From NCBI GenBank assembly GCA_030674185.1, contig JAPXFY010000015.1, positions 27,535,685 through 27,583,184 on the forward strand: a stretch of 47,500 bases of DNA, read 5' to 3'. This document shows, one piece after another, positions 1-11,034 of this stretch; position 1 is the first letter of the stretch; every line of letters starts with the position of its first letter. Source of the DNA: Monoplex corrugatus. Lineage: Eukaryota; Mollusca; Gastropoda; Littorinimorpha; Ranellidae. Position numbers and translations under genes: made by a program. The notes below the pieces were generated by a model. That model saw only the letters and a list, made by a program, of their open reading frames with translations, searched no databases and was not told the origin of the DNA.

Positions 1-1
1 T

Positions 2-1075
2 GGAGCAACCTTTTATGTTCCAAAATTTAACATTAAAAAGTCTTTTTTCATTGGGGCAAATGTATCTATATATACAGCAGAATTGGTCGTTGTTGTTCAA
101 GCGTTGCATTATTTAATAAGCCTCTGGCCTGTGTCTTTCAAAGTAGTTCTCTTTGTTAATTCAAAATCTGTATTATATGCCTTACAGTCTTTTGATACAG
201 ACACAAGACCTGACTTAATTGTTGAGGCAAATCATCTAATACATTGTTTAAAGATAAATGGCTCGGAAATCAATTTATGCTGGGTGCCTTCTCATGTTGG
301 TCTTCATGGCAACAACGTAGTTGACAGAGCAGCTGAATCCGGTGCCCTCCATTCTGAAAATTTCCCTAGAATTACATGTTAACACCTCGGTAAAAGAAGC
401 TTACAACTCGCTAGAATTAGCATCATGGATTCGATTTCATGAACATTTAAATGAAAAATTTGTGTCTTAAAAAAGAATCAAACACTCAGTTCAAAATATC
501 TGTAAAAAATTGCAGTATTCCTCGTTATATCATTTGAGATTAATTGTTATGACATATTTTCGTATTCAACTGAACGCTTTGAAAACAAAATATTGTAAAA
601 ACGTTTTATGTATTTGCGGCGAACAATTCACATTGTATCACTGTTTGTTTTACTGCAGAAAGCTTCGTTCCTTTTTACCAAAGACGTTTACACAAGGAAA
701 CTATCTTGAAACGCATTTTAAAGTAGTATCGGATCAAGTTTTGTTAGTTAAAATTTCAGAATCATTGGTTCACAGTCCTGTTAATGCGTTACTTTAAGAT
801 TATTATTATAATTATGATTATTTTTTGTTTTGTTTTGTTTTTATGACGATTTTTCTTTTACATTATTGATGTTAGTGTTGTTCTAGTTTCATTTCTCTGT
901 TCATCCATATCCTTTTTCTTAAGATCTTGCCGCTTCATTTTAATTTTTTTTCCGTCTCTTACTCTGTTCCCCTCTGTTCCCCCCCCCCCCCAATTTCATC
1001 CTCCATGCCATTTTTCCCCGTCTAATATCACTTATAGTGAAAAGACGTTAAATCAAGCAACGAACGAACACACAC
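2..1075 (+). mobile_element. 3' part of a non-LTR retrotransposon (RNase H, zinc knuckle, 3' UTR)
   Basis: Frame 2-382 encodes an RNase H domain: GATFYVP, IYTAEL with the catalytic Glu, and WVPSHVGLHGN..VDRAA with His and Asp. A stop follows at 380-382. From 510 to 797 a second open stretch gives a cysteine/histidine knuckle, C-x-C-x(8)-H-x(4)-C type (LCICG...YHCLFYC), usual at the end of such ORF2 proteins. The element ends near 1070 with a small hairpin (TCACT-TAT-AGTGA) and the tail GACGTTAAATCAAGCAACGA, followed by (CA)n. RNase H after RT is typical of the I/R1/LOA group; I favour an I/Nimb-like clade. The copy is dead: it has stops, and Asn replaces the Asp normally found in the DSKS-type motif (FVNSKSVLYAL). 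Confidence 0.8.
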
Positions 1076-1152
1076 TCACACACACACACGCACACACACA
1101 AACACATGCACACAGTGACGCACCCACCATCTCACCCACCCTGTATCTACAA

Positions 1153-1206
<54 letters not shown>

Positions 1207-1270
1207 GTGGGATGTGTGATATACATGTATATACATACATGTGTGTATGTATATGTATATATATATGTGT

Positions 1271-1365
<95 letters not shown>

Positions 1366-1370
1366 CATCA
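1076..1370. repeat. Compound (CA)n / (GATA)n / (GT)n microsatellite
   Basis: Imperfect CA (1076-1110), (GATA)n (1153-1206), an AT/GT mixture, then about 100 nt of (GT)n (1266-1364). It directly abuts the 3' end of the non-LTR element. Confidence 0.95.
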
Positions 1371-2755
1371 GTTCCGTATTTTGTATGCTTATTTGTCGTC
1401 TTTCTTTTGATTCTCTGATGTGTAGTATTCCAGATAAAAAAATTTTTAAACTCAAGTTTTGAAAAAACTACCCGTACATTCACCAGACGAATTGAATAGT
1501 AGGATCTACATATGGATTAGTTTGGATGGGATCAGAGATATTAACACTGCATCTCTTCCTAGTAGTGTCGTATTTCTTTTGATTCAGCTTTTGACAAAAC
1601 TCTTTCTCGGTATAGTTTATGAGTATTATGTAACATCTTCTTCCGTTTTGGGTAAACCACACACCCAGTGTCTTAGGTCTTCGGGGATTCCAGTTTATAT
1701 TCAGATGGTGCATATACTTAATTTTAGAACACTTTGTAGAACTTGCTCAGTCTCGGGCTTTGTCTCTGCCCGTCTTTGTCTCCCTCCAGAAAGTATGCGA
1801 GAATATGTCAGTTTTACAATATTTAAGAAGATGGGGATAAAAAAAAAAACCCACACATCTCATGATATGATTAGTTCTGTTAACTTACAATCAGATCAAT
1901 AATTAATAAGATTTTATAAGTTATTGAACTACTTTGTGTACAAAGTTAAATCTATTTCTTTGACCACTAATTTTATTGTTTGCGTTGTCGAAGTATTGAT
2001 TTTGATGCATGTATACTGAATGTGAAATGTAGACCCTCTTTGGGCGTGGCTGGATGTAAAATAATATACATAATTTGCGTATTAACACCCTCGTAAATAA
2101 GACTTGTTCTTTTTGTTCTCTCTGTTCACTTTCAAAATGATGATGTCGATGGCAGTATTCAACAAAAGTGACATTACTACAGTGCTGTGGCCTGGCTGAG
2201 GCTGGAGAGTAAATAGAAAGAACAGGCGACAAAAAATGGAAAGAATATAATCAGATACGGATTTTTTTAGGGGGGTGGGGGTAAAGATGGGTTACAGGAA
2301 TTGAACAGAGACAAGAGGAAATTCAGGTAGGCTAAATTCCGAGTTGACATAAATCCTGCTATCCTTCCATCCTCTTCGTGATATCGATTGAAACTAGGCA
2401 CACATTCGAGACAGGCAGACAGAAAAGACAGAAATCGGGAGGCATGGCAGAGAGAATACAAATACGAACTATTTAAATGTGGCAGACCTTCAGGCCTATT
2501 CAAAGGGGACGCAGGGGTTGGGGGTGCTTTGCAACATGGGAACCAAATCACGGAAAATACTGTAAATTGATCAAAGTCCAGTACAGCATCAACAGTATGA
2601 ATGTAGACAGGAGACAGTTACCCGAAATACCTACAGATACAATGGTCTGGGTGTAATCAGTATCACCAGCTGTATTATGGTGGGTCCAGATGGTTTTCAC
2701 TCTCATCATCATTACTAGTAATGTCTTTGTCTCTTCCAGCTTGACTGGGACTAGA
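1371..2755. other. Intergenic DNA without recognised feature
   Basis: Short open frames here lack family resemblance, domains or coding bias. I see no gene, RNA or clear repeat. Confidence 0.6.
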
Positions 2756-2849
2756 AAGTGGTCTGTCCATCTTCCGAGTTAACTTTTGAATGTACACAAT
2801 TGTGTCTGCACAGAGACATGTGTCTTATAAGCAGGCTGTTGGATAGTTC

Positions 2850-3800
2850 TAATGTACATCTGCCGTCCAGTGAGATGACTGTTCTCAGACATTTAAACTT
2901 ATCAACTTATCTCAGTGTTGTGCCGTTTGTTGTTATTTTACACGAGGGGATTTCTTATTTCTTACTGATCATCATGATTTCAGTCTTATTTCTGTTTAGC
3001 ACTAGCCCTTTATTTCTGCTTTCTATTTCAGTCATATTCACAGTATTTTGAAGGTATTTTTCATTTCCTGCAATTAGAATGATGTCATCTGCATAACAAA
3101 GATTGTTTATTTTTCCGCCAACCTTTATCCTTATGATGGTTTTGCTGTAAAGTGATATCCTTTTGATGGTTTTGCTGTAAAGTGAAAACAGATCTGGTAA
3201 CAGAACACATCCTTGTCTAACTCCTGTTTTGAAAAGAGCTTATATCATTTTCTACTCTCATTGCTGCTGTTCGTTCTCAGTACATATTCTTTATCATTCT
3301 TAGATCCTTTCCATCAATATTGAGCTTTTCCAACTGGTCGATCAGTTCTTCGTGTCTTGCCCAATTAAAAGTCGTGGTATAATCAACAGAACATAAACAT
3401 AAAACCTTGTTCAATTCAACTGATCTTTCTATAAGAGTTCTTAGGATATATATATATATATCGCATTAACAGTTCTTTTCCCTTCAACAAGTCCACATTG
3501 TTCTTCTGCTATTTCTGTTTTGATTCTATTCCTTGTCTTCATCAGGACTATTTTTAATAGAATCTTTATCGCATGACCGATCAAGCTCATTATACGATGG
3601 AATTGGCATTCTATTGCCCTGCATTCTTTGGAAGTGCAATGAAAATTGATTTTGACGTATCTTAAGGATTTTTTCGTGACACAAAATTCATTTAGCAAGG
3701 ACTGTTACTTTCTTAATATCAAATTCATCTAGAGCCTGAGTCATTTCTCTAGTAATATTGCCTGGTCCTTGGGCTTTTCCGAGTTTTGTGTGGGACAGGA
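2850..3800 (-). mobile_element. Reverse-transcriptase half of a rearranged non-LTR element
   Basis: Read on the minus strand with frameshifts, this encodes RT blocks in order from 3790 down: LGKAQGPGNI, CQFHRIMSLIGHAIKILL, EEQCGLVEGK, VDYTTTFNWARHEELIDQL (block with catalytic Asp), YADDIILIAGNE (catalytic YADD at 3084-3095), and KTEI..SKK..IPSCKI..DGRCT. The type resembles the endonuclease-RT proteins often labelled 'craniofacial development protein 2-like' in invertebrates. Stops and a short duplication (3132-3182) show it is defunct. It is complementary in content to the + strand piece at 3805-6222. Confidence 0.85.
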
Positions 3801-3804
3801 AAAA

Positions 3805-4525
3805 GGAAATGACATGGTTGGATCTCATGACCTTGGCACGCGAAATGAAAGTAAAGAGAAACTTGTTCAGTGGGCACATGTAAATGAACTCATAATAGGA
3901 TGCACATGGTCTGAGTAACTTAACAGAATAAAATGGACATACGTGAATCCAGGAGACAGCACACGAAATCAAACTGACTACACTTACAAATAAGAGATTT
4001 AGAAAGTCTTTACTGATAGCAGAAACATTACCAGACGAAGACCGCAATAGCAACCATAATTCTGTAACGGGAAAATTTACGGAAAATAAAGAGAAGAAAA
4101 TACCAAAATTAACATCAAACTAAATATTGGACGCTTAAAAACAGATGAATCTACTCCTGCCAAATTTAGCGTTTCTATTCAAAACAAATTCAGTGCTCTG
4201 GAAAGTATTAGGGACAACGCGGAACAATGGACAAATTTGAAAAACCGAATAAATGAAGTTTGTGAAGAAATCCCTAGAGTCAATAGAAAAACAAAGAAAT
4301 ATCAGATGACAAAAGAAATTTGATGGATAAGAGTAGGAAGGTAAAGGGAAAACAGGAAGAATAGAAAAAGATACATAAGGAAATCAGGAATAAGTGCAAT
4401 GAAGCTAAGGAAACTTGGTTAAAAGCAAAGTGCATAGAAAAATAGAAGACCGACACAAAACAGACCCAAAATTTATGTACAGGAATATTGAAGAAATTGC
4501 TCACAGTAAAAAGGCATGCACATCA
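3805..4525 (+). mobile_element. Endonuclease/linker half of the same non-LTR family (inverted)
   Basis: The + strand encodes LGTRNESKEKLVQWAHVNE, PGDSTRNQTDY (end of the APE-type endonuclease), FSALESIRDNAEQWTNLKNR, RINEVCEEIPRVNRKTKKYQ, then, after frameshifts, IRNKCNEAKETWLKAKC and FMYRNIEEIAHSKKACTS. These are the endonuclease C-terminus and linker that precede RT in this family. The piece is interrupted at about 4525 by an L2/CR1-like insertion and resumes at about 6034. Confidence 0.8.
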
Positions 4526-5707
4526 ACTTGGTTCACTTCATACCTATCAAACAGAAAACAAACCGTTCTCATCAATGGCACTTACTCTCAACCTGCATAC
4601 CTGACCTGTGGTGTTCCACAAGGATCTGTCCTTGGCCCTGTTCTTTTCACTCTTTACACCTCCCCCCTGTCCACCATCACCAACTCCCATTCTATAAAAC
4701 ACCACTTCTATGCTGATGACACCCAACTTCAAGACAGTGACTCACCTGATAATATACAGCGCCTGTTGACTCGCACCACTGAGTGTTACTCTGACATTAA
4801 GAACTGGATGACACACAATAGATTTCAGCTTAATGACGACAAAACAGAAGCTATCCTCATTGGCACCCGTCAGAAACTTTCTCAGCTGCCTCCTCTTTCT
4901 CTCCCATTATGTAACACATCAGTCCCAATTTCTGATTCAGCTAAAAACCTTGGTGTCTGCATTGACTCTACCCTCTCCATGAACAACTTTGTTTCTCAAA
5001 CTGCCAGATCCTGCTACTATCATCTCCATCATATAAAGCTGATCAGGAAGTATCTCTCTGTCGAAACAACTGCAAAACTCGTTCTCTCCTTCATAATGTC
5101 TCGCATTGACTATTGCAATTCACTCCTGTCTGGTCTTCCTGCCTCCACCATTCACATCCTACAGCGCATTCAAAACAATGCTGCACGCCTTGTACTCAAA
5201 AAGAAAAAGCTGACCACATATCTCCTCTCCTGGCACAACTTCACTGGCTCCCTGTATCAAAGCGCATACAGTACAAACTAGACACCATGTGCTACAAAAG
5301 CCTCAATAACGCAGCCCCCGATTACCTGTCAAGCCTACTTGAGATCTATGTTCCCTCACGTACCCTCCGCTCTGCCTCTGATCCTCTGACTCTTCGCTTT
5401 CCACGCACTAAGCTCAATACCTATGGTCCACGAGCCTTCTCTGTTTCTGGTCCACTCTCCTGGAACAAACTTCCTCTCTCAGTCCGTCAGCAACCTACTT
5501 TTGTCTCCTTCAAGTCCGCTCTCAAAACTCACCTTTTCTCTCCTGCATAAAATCCTAACCTCATTCAACCCTCCCCTCTGCAGCCTGTCTCCGCTCGGAG
5601 GGAATCACATGGTTATAATATATAATTGTATGCTATGCTCTCTATAATTTTCCATTGCTTTTATTCTTGCTTTTATTGCTTTTATTCTTTCTCCCCATTT
5701 ATAGCCA

Positions 5708-5775
<68 letters not shown>

Positions 5776-6034
5776 CTGTATGTGTGCGTGCGTGTGTGTG
5801 CGAGCGTGCGTGCCTGCGTGTGTGTCTGCTTCAGCGCTTAGATTTGATTTTATCAAGATTTTGCGCTATATAACTATTGTAATTATTGTAATTATTATTA
5901 TTATTATGTGTGTGTGTGTGTGCGTGCGTGTGAGTGCGTGCGTGCGTGTGTGTGTTTCAGCGCTTAGATTTGATTTTATCAAGATTTTGCGCTATATAAA
6001 TATTGTAATTATTATTATTATTATTTTTGCTTAA
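4525..6034 (+). mobile_element. 5'-truncated L2/CR1-like non-LTR element
   Basis: 4528-5281 encodes RT: WFTSYLSNRKQTVLINGTY, GVPQGSVLGPVLFTLYTSPL, FYADDTQL (YADD at 4709-4720), DDKTEAILIGTR, NLGVCIDSTLSM and SRIDYCNSLLSGLP. A frameshift in an A-rich run near 5205 moves the reading to the frame ending at 5550, giving ISPLLAQLHWLPVSKRIQ and a C-terminus ending PLSWNKLPLSVR. The N-terminal endonuclease is missing. The 3' end carries GCGCTTAGATTTGA...GCGCTATATAA followed by (ATT)n, present twice (5834-5905 and 5958-6029) and separated by GT-rich DNA. Confidence 0.88.
5711..5957. repeat. GT-rich microsatellites within the L2/CR1-like 3' UTR
   Basis: (GT)n at 5711-5774, degenerate GT/CGT to 5828, and another GT/CGT tract at 5908-5956. 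They separate the two copies of the element's terminal sequence. Confidence 0.9.
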
Positions 6035-6222
6035 AATCTAAAGTTGGTGCAATTTTCATGGAAAAAGACAAAATAATAGGTAGACAGGGAGAGTACACTG
6101 AAGACCTTTTTGACGAGAACTTTGAAAGACCACCAACAATGACAGATGAAGTTAGAGCACCGATGTAAGTAATGAAACTAGGAGAAGCCCCAGGTCCAGA
6201 CAATATTACTACCCATATATGG
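6034..6222 (+). mobile_element. Continuation of the endonuclease/linker half after the nested insertion
   Basis: Encodes LKSKVGAIFMEKDKIIGRQG, EYTEDLFDENFE and VMKLGEAPGPDNIT. In this family the segment follows KKACTS, so it resumes where the piece at 4525 stopped. Resemblance ends at about 6222, exactly where the minus-strand half at 3800 begins (LGKAQGPGNI). Confidence 0.8.
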
Positions 6223-6718
6223 CTGACTTGTCGATGTATTTTTTTATGCTTTGAGTATTTTCTGTGATCTTGAAAATAAAACCGTATATCTAGTCAGAAT
6301 ATGAGGAGAACAGGGAAAAGAGGAAGGACGATATCGTCAAAGACATGGAGAGACATGTGTTCTACCGCAAAGGATGCACTTTCCTGTAGTGTCTGTGTGG
6401 AACAGTCTGTGCCTTATGAATTGGAATTGGGTTCCCGTGAAATACCGGTATGCGTACTCATTCGTCTGGCCACTAGAGAACTCAACAACGACTTGTTAGT
6501 CTCGTCAGGTACGTACTGTCTGTTCGTGTATGTACAGTCTAGTCATGTTACAGTCTAGTTACTGGTCATATTACGGCCTAGTTTTGTTACAGGCTAATCA
6601 CATCTGTACAGTTTAGCAATGTGAATAATCTGGTCACGTGTGTATAGTCTGGTCACGTACGCACAGTCATGTTATGTATGCAAAAACTGGATACAAAAGT
6701 ATTACCATCAGATCAGAT

Positions 6719-6902
6719 AGTCTGATCACATGTATTATGTAGTGTTGTCACTGTCAAGGAGAATAGTCTGATCACATGTATTATGTAGTGTTGTCACTGT
6801 CAAGGAGAATAGTCTGATCACATATATTATGTAGTGTTGTCACTGTCAAGGAGAATAGTCTGATCACATGTATTATGTAGTGTTGTCACTGTCAAGGAGA
6901 GT
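6719..6902. repeat. 46-bp tandem repeat, 4 copies
   Basis: Four head-to-tail copies (starts 6719, 6765, 6811, 6857) beginning AGTCTGATCACATGTATTAT and nearly identical. Upstream DNA (about 6530-6670) holds looser copies of the opening AGTCTxGTCA motif. Confidence 0.9.
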
Positions 6903-7870
6903 ATAAGCCCATTACACTTGTCCTGGGAAAAGCTACTCCCAGCTTGGTCATGGCGCGACCATCCCCAACCCAGCTGGTGACGGATGGCCTTCAGATATGG
7001 AGGTTAGTTGTGAAATCTGTGAAATAGGCCAGGCTTGCTTAGACGGACAAGCAGTCCCGACCCGACTGGCAATGGTTTCTGTCAGGATGGGGTGGGGTGG
7101 CACTTGGCAAGGCCACACCTTATCCAAAACAAGTGTGAGTGCCGGCGTTCAAGCAAACAGGAAGACGTCTTCCTGTATTAAATACACGTCTTATTCTTTT
7201 TTCGTGTTTTTCTCCTTCCAAGGCCACACCTAGAAAATACCCTGTATATCCTAGAATGGTGCTATCGGGAGGATAAGGGCAGTTCTAAGTCCTAACCCCC
7301 TGCCTCAAAGGGTGGGTCTTTTGGCCATGTGCCGAGGGCGGGATGACCCCTACTGAACGGTAAGAGGGTTGAAATCCAAAGGTATCAGACCTGCGGGTGA
7401 CATCTGTTTCTATAACGAACTATGATATCATGCAGTAATATAACGCAAATATCTGCACCATCACCTACAGCAGACGAGAATGACGTTTGTTAATTGCACA
7501 TTCATCACCAGATATGGCCTATGTAGACAGCGAACATTGTTATTACAATTGCTTAGTGGTCCCCCACCCCAACCCCAGCACCTATAAAGATGTGTGTTGG
7601 CTGATTATTCTTGACTGATGGTTTTTGCCACTATACGAATGTATTTACTTTACCCTCTCCCTCCTCTTTCTCAGTGAACGAATGTGTTTGCTTGTTACAT
7701 TTGCCTAGTGATTTCCCCCACTGAGCGAATGTTTTAGCTTATATACTGGGTATATTTAATTGGTAGTTTTCACTCCACCTTGGTAACATTTTCACGACAG
7801 AGGAACATTCTGTCAGGAATCAACCCGTAGTGGAAGAGACAGAAAAGTAGAAAAAGGGCATCACACACAG
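6903..7870. other. Unclassified intergenic block
   Basis: A somewhat GC-richer stretch (about 6903-7400) containing phrases such as GGCGCGACCATCCCC and GGCGGGATGACCCC. It reads like an old interspersed repeat, but I cannot assign it. No coding potential is evident. Confidence 0.4.
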
Positions 7871-7874
7871 ACCA

Positions 7875-7877
7875 GGC

Positions 7878-7975
<98 letters not shown>

Positions 7976-8089
7976 ACACACACACACTCAGACACACACT
8001 CACTCACTTACTCACCCTCTCACTTACTCACACACACACACACTCTTTCTCTCTCTCTCTCTCCACACACACACACACACACTCACTCA

Positions 8090-8123
<34 letters not shown>

Positions 8124-8193
8124 TTCACACACTCACACACACACACACACACATACAATTACACACACACACAGACACGCACACACACACACA

Positions 8194-8285
<92 letters not shown>
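7875..8285. repeat. (CAGA)n / (CA)n / (CT)n compound microsatellite
   Basis: (CAGA)n at 7875-7910, then long (CA)n with CT and CTCA interruptions, including about 90 nt of pure CA ending at 8285. Confidence 0.95.
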
Positions 8286-8286
<1 letters not shown>

Positions 8287-8485
8287 GATGATCACATTAT
8301 TGATCTGTAATGCGCAGAAATGTAAGAAGCGCGCACGCACGTACGCACGGAAAAACGTTGACCCCAAAATATGAATTACGATACGTAGTAATGCATGGTG
8401 CACAATGAAGATGACATAGTCTGCATCTGAACAGATGCCACATAATTAAACTGCCGAGTTCGTCACCGTTCATTAACTGTATCAA

Positions 8486-8679
8486 TTAACCCTTTGACTC
8501 CTGCACCCTATCCACCAACTGCAAATACTTAACCCTTTGACTCCCTCATCCTATCCACCCGCTTCCTGCAGGAAGCTGGTGGACAGGGGGAGGGAGTCAA
8601 GAGGGTTAAGTTTTTGCTTTGCTAGCATGGTTGACAATGCAGGAAGCTGGTGGACAAAGTGCGGGAGTCCAAGGGTTAA
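8486..8679. mobile_element. TTAA-flanked palindromic MITE (copy 1)
   Basis: TTAA at 8486-8489 and 8676-8679 flank a 186-bp element with termini CCCTTTGACTCC/GGAGTCCAAGGG. The inside is nearly self-complementary around CTTCCTGCAGGAAG. TTAA duplication and CCC..GGG ends indicate a piggyBac-type non-autonomous element. Confidence 0.82.
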
Positions 8680-8877
8680 ACTCGTTTGCGTCAGGCTGAG
8701 TCATTCAGTCAGCTGACTGACACTAATTACGATTAAGTCTCTATTTTTTTCTTTGTGGTTATTGTTTGTCACGAGACACGAACAATACTGAAGGGATGCG
8801 ATCAATTCAGCTGACACCTCGCCGCTTGTTCAGGCATTTGTAATGATGTGGTTCTCATTGTCCCCAGTATTAAATAT

Positions 8878-9015
8878 TGTTTATTTATTTTTTGTTTTGT
8901 TTATTTATTTACTCATTTATTATTTATTTCTGTATTTATGTGCCTATTTGTTTGTTTATCTATTTATTCATTTCACAATAATTATTTCCTTATTTGTTTA
9001 CTTATTTATGTATTC
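8878..9015. repeat. ATTT-rich simple repeat
   Basis: Degenerate (TTTA)n/(TTTG)n run; AT-rich low complexity. Confidence 0.85.
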
Positions 9016-9462
9016 TAGAATGATTATGTCCTGTCATGTTCAGTGGGATAAATGGAAAATGTCCCTTCTTACGAAAATGTGCTAGCGATCATGTGTGCGT
9101 GTATGCTTGGGTGTGTGCGAGCATGTGCTCTGCGCCAGCGCAACAGACAAACCTGGTGACACTCTGCGCTTGTTGAATGAATCATCAGCATTCCTGCTGG
9201 CGCTAGTGACTCAGTTCAGCGTTGAAAGACACAATGAACGAACGCCTTGACTTCCTTTTTAACCGCCTCTCTCCCACCCCCCATTCCCACACACACACAT
9301 TTTTTTTTTAAAAGGAGATTGTTTCATATCGACTGGAAGGAGGTATGCGTATGTGTGCTCGTCTGTCTGTTGTCCGTCTGTGTGTCCCAAACTGTGTTAG
9401 TAATATTTTCTCAGCTGTTTGTGAATAGATATTTACCACATTTGATCCACAGATATGGACCG

Positions 9463-9656
9463 TTAACCGTTTGACTCCCAACACCCTGTCCACCGGCATC
9501 CTGTATTGTCAACCAAGCTGGGAAAGCAGAAACTTAACCCTTTGGCTCTCTAACCCTATCCACCAGCTTCCTGCAGGAAGCTGGTGGACAGGGTGAGGGA
9601 GTCAAAAGGTTAAGTTTTTGCAGGTGTTGGATATGATGCAGGAGTCAAAGGGTTAA
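9463..9656. mobile_element. TTAA-flanked palindromic MITE (copy 2)
   Basis: TTAA at 9463-9466 and 9653-9656; ends CCGTTTGACTCC and GGAGTCAAAGGG. It has the same layout as copy 1, with an inner TTAACCCTTTGGCTC arm and a central CTTCCTGCAGGAAG. Length 186 bp, identical to copy 1. Confidence 0.82.
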
Positions 9657-10655
9657 GGAGTCACGAATGTGTACGTTTCGAGCTGATGGTGCTAAGGTCA
9701 AGGTTACGGGACGAAAACAAAAGCCCCTAAATTCAGCATTTTTAATTAAGAAAGGGACACAAACAGCACTTTCTCAGGAATTCGTACAATATTTTCATTC
9801 TGTTTTTCACTGTTCGCACAGTTTACAATTATCCTCACTTCATTTTCTTTTATCTGATCCTTCATCAAGGTCACAATGATCTTGGGAAATGCAAAATCTG
9901 TATTTTTGCTTTTTTAATTTTTTTTTTATAGAAAAGGGAGTTTGATCATCTGGTGGGATTTTTGTTTGTTTGTTTGTTTCTTTCTTTCTTTCTTTGTTTC
10001 AGTGGACGAACATTTTGACCATTAGACTAGCCTACATTATTTCCGCCCTGCTGACATTTTCAGAACACAAAATATTCATTGCTAACACTATCCTGTGATG
10101 CTGAGCTTGTCAGGTTGCTCATGTGTTCTCGTGTTTCGTTATTTCACCCGCTGTCTCCCGCACTTTCTGCCTCTCTTATTTTCTAGTTCTGTTCTGCTTT
10201 TCATTTGAAGCACAAATTCGTATTCTCTGAGATCCGCGCAGAAAACAGATTTATTGGAGCTCTGGCATCCATTTTTATTTCAGTCCTGCGCTGAATGCTC
10301 TATAAGTTTCTTGATATAGACTCACGCTGGCGTGAAGCAGGCAGACATTGGTTAATGAAATATACAAATATACTCTCAGTGATAATAAACACACCGAGGT
10401 GCGTTGGTGGGTGGGAATAGTAGAGTAAGACAGACCATTATTCGTATACTAACGGTTCACTCAGTTTAAGCCAAATTATCATTCTTTCATAGCTGAGAGA
10501 GAGATTTTAAATAAGCTTGCTGCCGAAATATTCTCAAAGCCGCACGATGGAGCTATCTGTCAGTTTGTCTGTCTGTCTGTCTCCCTGTGTCTCAAATTGA
10601 TTTCATTTTACTTATTATATGCCGTAGAAGTGAACATACCTTTTACAACATGCAA
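9657..10655. other. Intergenic DNA with a short TTTG/TTTC repeat
   Basis: Contains (TTTG)n/(TTTC)n at about 9958-10000 and a short (GTCT)n at about 10565-10582. No gene or recognisable mobile element otherwise. Confidence 0.6.
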
Positions 10656-10658
10656 ATG

Positions 10659-10963
10659 AACAAGCTCAATAGCTGCGTAGACTGACTGGCAACACGATAA
10701 ACAAGATCAGTAGCTGTATAGATTTACAATAGGTAACACGATAAACAAGATCAGTAGCTACATAGATTTACAATAGGTAACAGGATTTACAAGATCAGTA
10801 GCTGTGTAGACTGACGATAGGTAACAAGATTAACAAGATCAGTAGTTGTGTAGATTTACAATAGGTAACGATATGAACAAGATCAATAGCTGTATAGATT
10901 GACGATAGGTAACAAGATGTACAAGATCAGTAGCTGTGTAGATTGACAGTAGGTAACAAGATG
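10659..10963. repeat. ~44-bp degenerate tandem repeat, about 7 copies
   Basis: Repeating unit with the core ACAAGATCAGTAGCTGTATA followed by a GATTTACAATAGGTAACA-type segment. Units vary by substitutions and small indels. Confidence 0.85.
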
Positions 10964-11034
10964 CAGTCTACCTGCAAAGTGAAATCATCAGTGACACCGA
11001 GAAGTTTATTAAACCAAAGTAGTGCAGTCTGACT

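Noticed and set aside
1076..1483. Long open frames made of His-Thr, Cys-Val, Arg-Glu or Ser-Leu repeats at this and many other positions
   Set aside because: They are translations of CA/GT, GA or CT microsatellites with no start context, domain or neighbouring exon support.
2758..3051. 97-residue + strand hydrophobic open frame resembling a membrane protein
   Set aside because: It is the antisense shadow of the minus-strand RT (YADD block) of the rearranged non-LTR element.
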